A stretch of 64,000 bases of DNA from assembly GCF_032452875.1 (NCBI RefSeq), contig NW_026893842.1:1-64000 (forward strand). The letters are read 5' to 3'. The DNA comes from Bos javanicus. Lineage: Eukaryota > Chordata > Mammalia > Artiodactyla > Bovidae. This document shows positions 1-9,237 of this stretch, in pieces. The translations under genes were made by a program, and so were the position numbers. The notes under the pieces were generated by a model. The model saw only the letters and a list, made by a program, of their open reading frames with translations, did no database searches and was not told the DNA's origin. The first letter of the stretch is position 1. The number at the start of each line of letters is the position of its first letter.

Positions 1-71
1 GCTGAGCAGGGACTAATCACGCTGATCAGGCAGTCAGGCAGCTGAGCAGGTTAAGGCTGCAGCTGAGCAGC
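1..71. repeat. Partial unit (3' tail) at the left edge
   Basis: Corresponds to the segment that follows anchor 4 in other units (GCTGAGCAGGGACTAATCAC onward), with several substitutions and short losses relative to the consensus. The rest of this unit lies outside the window. Confidence 0.85.
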
Positions 72-1612
72 GCTAATCCGCGATTCAGCAGACCTGATCA
101 CGTGACTGAGCAGGCCCTGATCACGTGGCTGAGCATGCACTGATCACGTGACTGAGCATGCACTGATCACGTGACTGAGAGGCACTGATCACGTGACTGA
201 GGCACTGATCACGTGACTGAGCATGCACTGATCACGTGACTGAAGCACTGATCACGTGACTGAGAGGCGCTGATCACGTGACTGAGGGCGCTGATCACGT
301 GACTGAGAGGCACTGATCACGTGGCTATCATGCACTGATCACGTGCTTCAGGAGGCAATAATCAAAGAGCTGAGCAGGCACTAATCACTTGGCTAAGAGG
401 CACTAATCACGGAGAGGAGCAGGAAATCGTCAAGGAGCTGAGCAAACTGTAATGAAGTGGTTAAGCAGACTCTAAACACGTGACGCAGCAGGCTCTACAC
501 CCGTGACTGAGCAGACACAATTTGGGCAGCTCAGCAGACACCAATGGTGCAGCTCAGCAGACACAAATGGTGCAGCTCAGCAGACACCAATCATGCAGCT
601 CAGCAGGCAATACTCATGGAGCTGAGCAGGCAGAATCACTCAGCTCAGCAGGCAAAGATCAAGGAGCTGAGCAGACTGCCATTAAGTGGCTAAGCAGACT
701 CTAAACACGTGACTCAGCAGGCTTGACACCCGTGACTGAGCACACACGAATCTTGCAGCCCAGCAGACAATACTCCTGGAGCTGAGCAGGCAGGAATCAC
801 GCAGCTCAGCAGACAGTAATCAAGGAGCTGAGCAGGCACGAATCACGCAGCTCAGCAGGCAATAATCCTGGAGCTGAGCAAGCAGGAATCACGCAGCTCA
901 GCAGGCAATAATCAAGAAGCAGAGCAGGCAGGAATCAGGCAGCTCAGCAGCCAATAAGCAAGAAGCTAGCAGTCAGGAATCGCGCAGCTCAGCAGGCAAT
1001 AATCATGGAGCTGAGCTGGCAGGAATCACGCAACTCAGCAGGCAATACTCACGGACCTGAGCAGGCAGGAATCACGCAACAGCAGGCAATAATAATTGGA
1101 GCTGAAGGCTGTAATGAACTGAATAAGCAGACTCTAATCACGTGATTCAGCCGGCTCCTCTCTGGGGACTGAGCAGGCACTTATTATGCAGCTCAGCAAG
1201 CAAAAATCATGGAGCTGAGCAAGCAGGAATCACGCAGCTCAGCAGGCAATCATGGAGCTGAGCAAACAGGAATCACGCAGCTCAGCATGCAATAATCAAG
1301 AAGCTGAGCAGGCAGGAATCACGCAGCTCAGCAGGCAATAAATATGGAGCTGAGCAAGCAGGAATCACGCAGCTCAGCAGGCAATAATCAAGAAGCTGAG
1401 CAGGCAGGAATCACGCAGCTTAGCAGGCAACAATCATGGAGCTGAGCAGACTGTAATGAAGTGGCTAAGCAGACTCTAATCACGTCACTCAACCGGCTCC
1501 TAACCCGGTCTTGAGCAGGCACTAATCACGCAGCTGAGCAGGGACTAATCACACAGCTGATCAGGCACGAGTCAGGCAGCTGAGCAGGGATTAAGCATGC
1601 AGCTGAGCAAGC
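72..1612. repeat. HOR unit 1 (1541 bp, A)
   Basis: E-box block of 12 monomers; 46 bp P module absent, 92 bp Q module present. More diverged at its start than any other A unit: CCGCGATTC replaces CCCTTGATTC near 79, and spacers in the E-box block are shortened near 199 and 241. Anchor 4 is followed by ACTCAACCGG instead of ACTCAGCCGG. Confidence 0.9.
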
Positions 1613-3118
1613 GCTAATCCCTTGATTCAGCAGACCCTGATCACGTGACTGAGCAGGCCCTGATCACGTGGCTGAGCATGCACTGATCACGTGACTGAGC
1701 ACGCACTGATCACGTGACTGAGAGGCACTGATCACGTGACTGAGAGGCACTGATCACGTGACTGAGCATGCACTGATCACGTCACTGAGAGGCACTGATC
1801 ACGTGACTGAGAGGCGCTGATCACGTGACTGAGGGGCGCTGATCACGTGACTGAGAGGCGCTGATCACGTGGCTATCATGCACTGATCACGTGCTTCAGG
1901 AGGCAATAATCAAAGAGCTGAGCAGGCACTAATCACTTGGCTAAGAGGGCACTAATCACGGAGAGGAGCAGGAAATCGTCAAGGAGCTGAGCAAACTGTA
2001 ATGAAGTGGTTAAGCAGACTCTAAACACGTGACGCAGCAGGCTCTACACCCGTGACTGAGCAGACACAATTTGGGCAGCTCAGCAGACACCAATGGTGCA
2101 GCTCAGCAGACACAAATGGTGCAGCTCAGCAGACAATCATGCAGCTCAGCAGGCAATACTCATGGAGCTGAGCAGGCAGGAATCACTCAGCTCAGCAGGC
2201 AAAGATCAAGGAGCTGAGCAGGCACGAATCTCGCAGCTCAGCTGGCAAAAATCAAGGAGCTGAGCAGACTGCCATTAAGTGGCTAAGCAGACTCTAAACA
2301 CGTGACTCAGCAGGCTTGACACCCGTGACTGAGCACACACGAATCTTGCAGCCCAGCAGACAATACTCCTGGAGCTGAGCAGGCAGGAATCACGCAGCTC
2401 AGCAGACAGTAATCAAGGAGCTGAGCAGGCACGAATCACGCAGCTCAGCAGGCAATAATCCTGGAGCTGAGCAAGCAGGAATCACGCAGCTCAGCAGGCA
2501 ATAATCAAGAAGCAGAGCAGGCAGGAATCAGGCAGCTCAGCAGCCAATAAGCAAGAAGCTAGCAGTCAGGAATCGCGCAGCTCAGCAGGCAATAATCATG
2601 GAGCTGAGCTGGCAGGAATCACGCAACTCAGCAGGCAATACTCACGGACCTGAGCAGGCAGGAATCACGCAACTTAGCAGGCAATAATAATTGGAGCTGA
2701 AGGCTGTAATGAACTGGATAAGCAGACTCTAATCACGTGATTCAGCCGGCTCCTCTCTGGGGACTGAGCAGGCACTTCTTATGCAGCTCAGCAAGCAAAA
2801 ATCATGGAGCTGAGCAAGCAGGAATCACGCAGCTCAGCAGGCAATAATCATGGAGCTGAGCAAACAGGAATCACGCAGCTCAGCAGGCAATAATCAAGAA
2901 GCTGAGCAGGCAGGAATCACGCAGCTCAGCAGGCAATAATCATGGAGCTGAGCAGACTGTAATGAAGTGGCTAAGCAGACTCTAATCACGTCACTCAGCC
3001 GGCTCCTAACCCGGTCTTGAGCAGGCACTAATCACGCAGCTGAGCAGGGACTAATCACACAGCTGATCAGGCACGAGTCAGGCAGCTGAGCAGGGATTAA
3101 GCATGCAGCTGAGCAAGC
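1613..3118. repeat. HOR unit 2 (1506 bp, A)
   Basis: Twelve E-box monomers, eleven intact; the seventh reads CACGTC at 1778-1783. P present, Q absent. A 3-base loss near 2134 removes the second CCAAT box of the pair found in most units. Confidence 0.9.
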
Positions 3119-4669
3119 GCTAATCCCTTGATTCAGCAGACCCTGATCACGTGACTGAGCAGGCCCTGATCACGTGGCTGAGCATGCACTGATCACGTGA
3201 CTGAGCATGCACTGATCACGTGACTGAGAGGCACTGATCACGTGACTGAGAGGCACTGATCACGTGACTGAGCATGCACTGATCACGTGACTGAGAGGCA
3301 CTGATCACGTGACTGAGAGGCGCTGATCACGTGACTGAGGGCGCTGATCACGTGACTGAGAGGCGCTGATCACGTGGCTATCATGCACTGATCACGTGCT
3401 TCAGGAGGCAATAATCAAAGAGCTGAGCAGGCACTAATCACTTGGCTAAGAGGGCACTAATCACTGAGAGGAGCAGGAAATCGTCAAGGAGCTGAGCAAA
3501 CTGTAATGAAGTGGTTAAGCAGACTCTAAACACGTGACGCAGCAGGCTCTACACCCGTGACTGAGCAGACACAATTTGGGCAGCTCAGCAGACACCAATG
3601 GTGCAGCTCAGCAGACACAAATGGTGCAGCTCAGCAGACACCAATCATGCAGCTCAGCAGGCAATACTCATGGAGCTGAGCAGGCAGGAATCACTCAGCT
3701 CAGCAGGCAAAGATCAAGGAGCTGAGCAGACTGCCATTAAGTGGCTAAGCAGACTCTAAACACGTGACTCAGCAGGCTTGACACCAGTTTCTGAGCACAC
3801 ACGAATCTTGCATCCCAGCAGACAATACTCCTGGAGCTGAGCAGGCAGGAATCACGCAGCTCAGCAGACAGTAATCAAGGAGCTGAGCAGGCACGAATCA
3901 CGCAGCTCAGCAGGCAATAATCCTGGAGCTGAGCAAGCAGGAATCACGCAGCTCAGCAGGCAATAATCAAGAAGCAGAGCAGGCAGGAATCAGGCAGCTC
4001 AGCAGCCAATAAGCAAGCTAGCAGTCAGGAATCGCGCAGCTCAGCAGGCAATAATCATGGAGCTGAGCTGGCAGGAATCACGCAACTCAGCAGGCAATAC
4101 TCACGGACCTGAGCAGGCAGGAATCACGCAACTTAGCAGGCAACAATAATTGGAGCTGAAGGCTGTAATGAACTGGATAAGCAGACTCTAATCACGTGAT
4201 TCAGCCGGCTCCTCTCTGGGGACTGAGCAGGCACTTATTATGCAGCTCAGCAAGCAAAAATCATGGAGCTGAGCAAGCAGGAATCACGCAGCTCAGCAGG
4301 CAATAATCATGGAGCTGAGCAAACAGGAATCACGCAGCTCAGCATGCAATAATCAAGAAGCTGAGCAGGCAGGAATCACGCAGCTCAGCAGGCAATAAAT
4401 ATGGAGCTGAGCAAGCAGGAATCACGCAGCTCAGCAGGCAATAATCAAGAAGCTGAGCAGGCAGGAATCACGCAGCTTAGCAGGCAATAATCATGGAGCT
4501 GAGCAGACTGTAATGAAGTGGCTAAGCAGACTCTAATCACGTCACTCAGCCGGCTCCTAACCCGGTCTTGAGCAGGCACTAATCACGCAGCTGAGCAGGG
4601 ACTAATCACACAGCTGATCAGGCACGAGTCAGGCAGCTGAGCAGGGATTAAGCATGCAGCTGAGCAAGC
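3119..4669. repeat. HOR unit 3 (1551 bp, A)
   Basis: Twelve E-box monomers; P absent, Q present at about 4348-4439. A 3-base loss near 4015 is shared with unit 5. Private change: ACACCAGTTTCTGAGC near 3781 instead of ACACCCGTGACTGAGC. Confidence 0.92.
4348..4439. repeat. Q module (92 bp presence/absence block), example in unit 3
   Basis: Two dimers bounded by direct repeats AATAATCAAGAAGCTGAGC at 4348 and 4440, containing the AATAAATATGG variant. Units 2, 4, 6, 11, 12 and 13 lack it. The 92 bp step explains the 1554 versus 1462 and 1600 versus 1508 length classes. Confidence 0.85.
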
Positions 4670-4690
4670 GCTAATCCCTTGATTCAGCAG

Positions 4691-4957
4691 ACCCTGATCA
4701 CGTGACTGAGCAGGCCCTGATCACGTGGCTGAGCATGCACTGATCACGTGACTGAGCATGCACTGATCACGTGACTGAGAGGCACTGATCACGTGACTGA
4801 GAGGCACTGATCACGTGACTGAGCATGCACTGATCACGTGACTGAGAGGCACTGATCACGTGACTGAGAGGCGCTGATCACGTGACTGAGGGGCGCTGAT
4901 CACGTGACTGAGAGGCGCTGATCACGTGGCTATCATGCACTGATCACGTGCTTCAGG
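4691..4957. promoter_or_regulatory. E-box block of 12 phased CACGTG sites (reference unit)
   Basis: CACGTG starts at 4699, 4722, 4745, 4768, 4790, 4812, 4835, 4857, 4879, 4901, 4923 and 4945, so spacing is always 22 or 23 bp. It is 23 when the spacer ends GCAGG or GCATG and 22 when it ends GAGAGG or GAGGGG. Each site sits in TGATCACGTG, overlapping palindromes TGATCA and (in most) TCACGTGA. Known: CACGTG is the E-box/G-box bound by bHLH-type factors, and ATCACGTG also fits the yeast Cbf1/CDEI consensus RTCACRTG. Binding here is inference. The same block occurs near the start of all 42 units. Confidence 0.85.
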
Positions 4958-5052
4958 AGGCAATAATCAAAGAGCTGAGCAGGCACTAATCACTTGGCTA
5001 AGAGGGCACTAATCACGGAGAGGAGCAGGAAATCGTCAAGGAGCTGAGCAAA

Positions 5053-5099
5053 CTGTAATGAAGTGGTTAAGCAGACTCTAAACACGTGACGCAGCAGGC
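5053..5099. repeat. Anchor 1 of the reference unit
   Basis: CTGTAATGAAGTGGTTAAGC followed by AGACTCTAAACACGTGACGC. It shares AAGCAGACTCTAA with anchors 2-4 and carries a CACGTG at 5083-5088. Marks the end of the linker after the E-box block. Confidence 0.85.
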
Positions 5100-5146
5100 T
5101 CTACACCCGTGACTGAGCAGACACAATTTGGGCAGCTCAGCAGACA

Positions 5147-5197
5147 CCAATGGTGCAGCTCAGCAGACACAAATGGTGCAGCTCAGCAGACACCAAT
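5147..5197. promoter_or_regulatory. CCAAT box pair, 46 bp apart
   Basis: CCAATGG at 5147 and CCAATCA at 5193, exactly one 46 bp dimer apart, with an ACAAATGG monomer between them. CCAAT is the NF-Y core in animals (known). The pair recurs in most units; unit 2 has lost one box, unit 31 both, and unit 20 has gained one. Function is not established. Confidence 0.5.
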
Positions 5198-5264
5198 CAT
5201 GCAGCTCAGCAGGCAATACTCATGGAGCTGAGCAGGCAGGAATCACTCAGCTCAGCAGGCAAAG

Positions 5265-5310
5265 ATCAAGGAGCTGAGCAGGCACGAATCTCGCAGCTCA
5301 GCTGGCAAAA
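5265..5310. repeat. P module (46 bp presence/absence block)
   Basis: One extra dimer bounded by direct repeats ATCAAGGAGCTGAGCAG at 5265 and 5311; its inside has the diagnostic CACGAATCTCGCAGC and CAGCTGGC. Present in units 2, 4, 6, 7, 11, 13, 22, 23, 29-42 and absent from the rest. Recombination between the flanking 17 bp repeats would remove it precisely. Confidence 0.85.
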
Positions 5311-5328
5311 ATCAAGGAGCTGAGCAGA

Positions 5329-5375
5329 CTGCCATTAAGTGGCTAAGCAGACTCTAAACACGTGACTCAGCAGGC
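5329..5375. repeat. Anchor 2 with CACGTG-TGACTCAGCA composite
   Basis: CTGCCATTAAGTGGCTAAGC then AGACTCTAAACACGTGACTC. It contains CACGTG (5359-5364) overlapping TGACTCAGCA (5363-5372). TGACTCAGCA fits the AP-1/MARE-type bZIP consensus (known); occupancy is untested. Duplicated in unit 22. In several B1 units (29, 32, 35, 37) it is TGATTCAGCA, which breaks the bZIP match but keeps the E-box. Confidence 0.7.
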
Positions 5376-5763
5376 TTGACACCCGTGACTGAGCACACAC
5401 GAATCTTGCAGCCCAGCAGACAATACTCCTGGAGCTGAGCAGGCAGGAATCACGCAGCTCAGCAGACAGTAATCAAGGAGCTGAGCAGGCACGAATCACG
5501 CAGCTCAGCAGGCAATAATCCTGGAGCTGAGCAAGCAGGAATCACGCAGCTCAGCAGGCAATAATCAAGAAGCAGAGCAGGCAGGAATCAGGCAGCTCAG
5601 CAGCCAATAAGCAAGAAGCTAGCAGTCAGGAATCGCGCAGCTCAGCAGGCAATAATCATGGAGCTGAGCTGGCAGGAATCACGCAACTCAGCAGGCAATA
5701 CTCACGGACCTGAGCAGGCAGGAATCACGCAACTTAGCAGGCAATAATAATTGGAGCTGAAGG
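5376..5763. repeat. Dimer field between anchors 2 and 3
   Basis: About eight 46 bp dimers in which GCTCAGC monomers alternate with GCTGAGC monomers. It includes diagnostic variants AATAATCCTGG, CAGCCAATAAGC and GACCTGAGCAGG. One dimer is missing in unit 27, and an extra stretch is present in unit 38. No gene-like content. Confidence 0.8.
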
Positions 5764-5810
5764 CTGTAATGAACTGGATAAGCAGACTCTAATCACGTGA
5801 TTCAGCCGGC
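5764..5810. repeat. Anchor 3 of the reference unit
   Basis: CTGTAATGAACTGGATAAGC then AGACTCTAATCACGTGATTC, with CACGTG at 5794-5799 in the perfect palindrome AATCACGTGATT. It is the left breakpoint of the deletion of about 345 bp in units 33, 36 and 39. Confidence 0.8.
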
Positions 5811-6017
5811 TCCTCTCTGGGGACTGAGCAGGCACTTATTATGCAGCTCAGCAAGCAAAAATCATGGAGCTGAGCAAGCAGGAATCACGCAGCTCAGCAG
5901 GCAATAATCATGGAGCTGAGCAAACAGGAATCACGCAGCTCAGCAGGCAATAATCAAGAAGCTGAGCAGGCAGGAATCACGCAGCTCAGCAGGCAATAAT
6001 CATGGAGCTGAGCAGAC
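5811..6017. repeat. Dimer field between anchors 3 and 4
   Basis: 46 bp dimers of the GGAGCTGAGCAAGCAGG / GCAGCTCAGCAGGCAAT kind. This field varies most in copy number: a 92 bp module (Q) is present or absent, and B1 units carry up to three AATAAATATGG copies. It is the field lost in units 33, 36 and 39. Confidence 0.8.
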
Positions 6018-6064
6018 TGTAATGAAGTGGCTAAGCAGACTCTAATCACGTCACTCAGCCGGCT
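6018..6064. repeat. Anchor 4 with decayed E-box
   Basis: CTGTAATGAAGTGGCTAAGC then AGACTCTAATCACGTCACTC. The hexamer is CACGTC (6047-6052), not CACGTG, in nearly all units (CAGGTC in unit 16, CACTTC in unit 25), so this anchor lost its E-box before the array amplified. Confidence 0.8.
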
Positions 6065-6178
6065 CCTAACCCGGTCTTGAGCAGGCACTAATCACGCAGC
6101 TGAGCAGGGACTAATCACACAGCTGATCAGGCACGAGTCAGGCAGCTGAGCAGGGATTAAGCATGCAGCTGAGCAAGC
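6065..6178. repeat. Unit tail linking anchor 4 to the next unit
   Basis: Five less regular monomers (CACTAATCACGCAGCTGAGC type, CACACAGCTGATC, GAGTCAGGCAGC, GGATTAAGCATGC) leading to the landmark GCTAATCC. Some carry CAGCTG, a generic E-box. Subfamily-diagnostic bases cluster here. Confidence 0.75.
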
Positions 6179-7730
6179 GCTAATCCCTTGATTCAGCAGA
6201 CCCTGATCACGTGACTGAGCAGGCCCTGATCACGTGGCTGAGCATGCACTGATCACGTGACTGAGCATGCACTGATCACGTGACTGAGAGGCACTGATCA
6301 CGTGACTGAGAGGCACTGATCACGTGACTGAGCATGCACTGATCACGTGACTGAGAGGCACTGATCACGTGACTGAGAGGCGCTGATCACGTGACTGAGG
6401 GGCGCTGATCACGTGACTGAGAGGCGCTGATCACGTGGCTATCATGCACTGATCACGTGCTTCAGGAGGCAATAATCAAAGAGCTGAGCAGGCACTAATC
6501 ACTTGGCTAAGAGGGCACTAATCACGGAGAGGAGCAGGAAATCGTCAAGGAGCTGAGCAAACTGTAATGAAGTGGTTAAGCAGACTCTAAACACGTGACG
6601 CAGCAGGCTCTACACCCGTGACTGAGCAGACACAATTTGGGCAGCTCAGCAGACACCAATGGTGCAGCTCAGCAGACACAAATGGTGCAGCTCAGCAGAC
6701 ACCAATCATGCAGCTCAGCAGGCAATACTCATGGAGCTGAGCAGGCAGGAATCACTCAGCTCAGCAGGCAAAGATCAAGGAGCTGAGCAGACTGCCATTA
6801 AGTGGCTAAGCAGACTCTAAACACGTGACTCAGCAGGCTTGACACCCGTGACTGAGCACACACGAATCTTGCAGCCCAGCAGACAATACTCCTGGAGCTG
6901 AGCAGGCAGGAATCACGCAGCTCAGCAGACAGTAATCAAGGAGCTGAGCAGGCACGAATCACGCAGCTCAGCAGGCAATAATCCTGGAGCTGAGCAAGCA
7001 GGAATCACGCAGCTCAGCAGGCAATAATCAAGAAGCAGAGCAGGCAGGAATCAGGCAGCTCAGCAGCCAATAAGCAAGCTAGCAGTCAGGAATCGCGCAG
7101 CTCAGCAGGCAATAATCATGGAGCTGAGCTGGCAGGAATCACGCAACTCAGCAGGCAATACTCACGGACCTGAGCAGGCAGGAATCACGCAACTTAGCAG
7201 GCAATAATAATTGGAGCTGAAGGCTGTAATGAACTGGATAAGCAGACTCTAATCACGTGATTCAGCCGGCTCCTCTCTGGGGACTGAGCAGGCACTTATT
7301 ATGCAGCTCAGCAAGCAAAAATCATGGAGCTGAGCAAGCAGGAATCACGCAGCTCAGCAGGCAATAATCATGGAGCTGAGCAAACAGGAATCACGCAGCT
7401 CAGCATGCAATAATCAAGAAGCTGAGCAGGCAGGAATCACGCAGCTCAGCAGGCAATAAATATGGAGCTGAGCAAGCAGGAATCACGCAGCTCAGCAGGC
7501 AATAATCAAGAAGCTGAGCAGGCAGGAATCACGCAGCTTAGCAGGCAATAATCATGGAGCTGAGCAGACTGTAATGAAGTGGCTAAGCAGACTCTAATCA
7601 CGTCACTCAGCCGGCTCCTAACCCGGTCTTGAGCAGGCACTAATCACGCAGCTGAGCAGGGACTAATCACACAGCTGATCAGGCACGAGTCAGGCAGCTG
7701 AGCAGGGATTAAGCATGCAGCTGAGCAAGC
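6179..7730. repeat. HOR unit 5 (1552 bp, A)
   Basis: Twelve E-box monomers; P absent, Q present. Shares with unit 3 the 3-base loss near 7076 (AAGCAAGCTAGC), which marks the two-unit alternation in this part of the array. Confidence 0.92.
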
Positions 7731-9237
7731 GCTAATCCCTTGATTCAGCAGACCCTGATCACGTGACTGAGCAGGCCCTGATCACGTGGCTGAGCATGCA
7801 CTGATCACGTGACTGAGCATGCACTGATCACGTGACTGAGAGGCACTGATCACGTGACTGAGAGGCACTGATCACGTGACTGAGCATGCACTGATCACGT
7901 GACTGAGAGGCACTGATCACGTGACTGAGAGGCGCTGATCACGTGACTGAGGCGCTGATCACGTGACTGAGAGGCGCTGATCACGTGGCTATCATGCACT
8001 GATCACGTGCTTCAGGAGGCAATAATCAAAGAGCTGAGCAGGCACTAATCACTTGGCTAAGAGGGCACTAATCACGGAGAGGAGCAGGAAATCGTCAAGG
8101 AGCTGAGCAAACTGTAATGAAGTGGTTAAGCAGACTCTAAACACGTGACGCAGCAGGCTCTACACCCGTGACTGAGCAGACACAATTTGGGCAGCTCAGC
8201 AGACACCAATGGTGCAGCTCAGCAGACACAAATGGTGCAGCTCAGCAGACACCAATCATGCAGCTCAGCAGGCAATACTCATGGAGCTGAGCAGGCAGGA
8301 ATCACTCAGCTCAGCAGGCAAAGATCAAGGAGCTGAGCAGGCACGAATCTCGCAGCTCAGCTGGCAAAGATCAAGGAGCTGAGCAGACTGCCATTAAGTG
8401 GCTAAGCAGACTCTAAACACGTGACTCAGCAGGCTTGACACCCGTGACTGAGCACACACGAATCTTGCAGCCCAGCAGACAATACTCCTGGAGCTGAGCA
8501 GGCAGGAATCACGCAGCTCAGCAGACAGTAATCAAGGAGCTGAGCAGGCACGAATCACGCAGCTCAGCAGGCAATAATCCTGGAGCTGAGCAAGCAGGAA
8601 TCACGCAGCTCAGCAGGCAATAATCAAGAAGCAGAGCAGGCAGGAATCAGGCAGCTCAGCAGCCAATAAGCAAGAAGCTAGCAGTCAGGAATCGCGCAGC
8701 TCAGCAGGCAATAATCATGGAGCTGAGCTGGCAGGAATCACGCAACTCAGCAGGCAATACTCACGGACCTGAGCAGGCAGGAATCACGCAACTTAGCAGG
8801 CAATAATAATTGGAGCTGAAGGCTGTAATGAACTGGATAAGCAGACTCTAATCACGTGATTCAGCCGGCTCCTCTCTGGGGACTGAGCAGGCACTTATTA
8901 TGCAGCTCAGCAAGCAAAAATCATGGAGCTGAGCAAGCAGGAATCACGCAGCTCAGCAGGCAATAATCATGGAGCTGAGCAAACAGGAATCACGCAGCTC
9001 AGCAGGCAATAATCAAGAAGCTGAGCAGGCAGGAATCACGCAGCTCAGCAGGCAATAATCATGGAGCTGAGCAGACTGTAATGAAGTGGCTAAGCAGACT
9101 CTAATCACGTCACTCAGCCGGCTCCTAACCCGGTCTTGAGCAGGCACTAATCACGCAGCTGAGCAGGGACTAATCACACAGCTGATCAGGCACGAGTCAG
9201 GCAGCTGAGCAGGGATTAAGCATGCAGCTGAGCAAGC
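7731..9237. repeat. HOR unit 6 (1507 bp, A)
   Basis: Twelve E-box monomers; P present but with GGCAAAGATC rather than GGCAAAAATC near 8363; Q absent. Last member of the alternating P-Q+ / P+Q- run. Confidence 0.92.

Larger units (their letters stand above)
4670..6178. repeat. HOR unit 4 (1509 bp, A), used here as reference
   Basis: Twelve E-box monomers (4691-4957), P module present (5265-5310), Q absent. Anchors start at 5053, 5329, 5764 and 6018, so the spacings are 276, 435, 254 and 544 bp (to the next unit's first anchor at 6562), summing to 1509. No private rearrangement noticed. Its sub-features are listed separately as the map for all units. Confidence 0.93.

Noticed and set aside
522..704. 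Open frame of 60 codons in unit 1
   Set aside because: Lies across the CCAAT cluster and anchor 2; the equivalent region in other units is interrupted. No coding signature.
4691..4957. Bacterial iteron-type replication origin (direct repeats of about 22 bp)
   Set aside because: The spacing resembles iterons, but the block recurs 42 times in a gene-free 64 kb array with no replication gene or AT-rich region, which does not fit a plasmid.
5359..5420. CENP-B box
   Set aside because: Read by eye on both strands, the pattern TTCGNNNNANNCGGG does not occur. The nearest candidate, at CCCGTGACTGAGCACACACGAA, has the two halves too far apart. A pattern search of the window would settle it.
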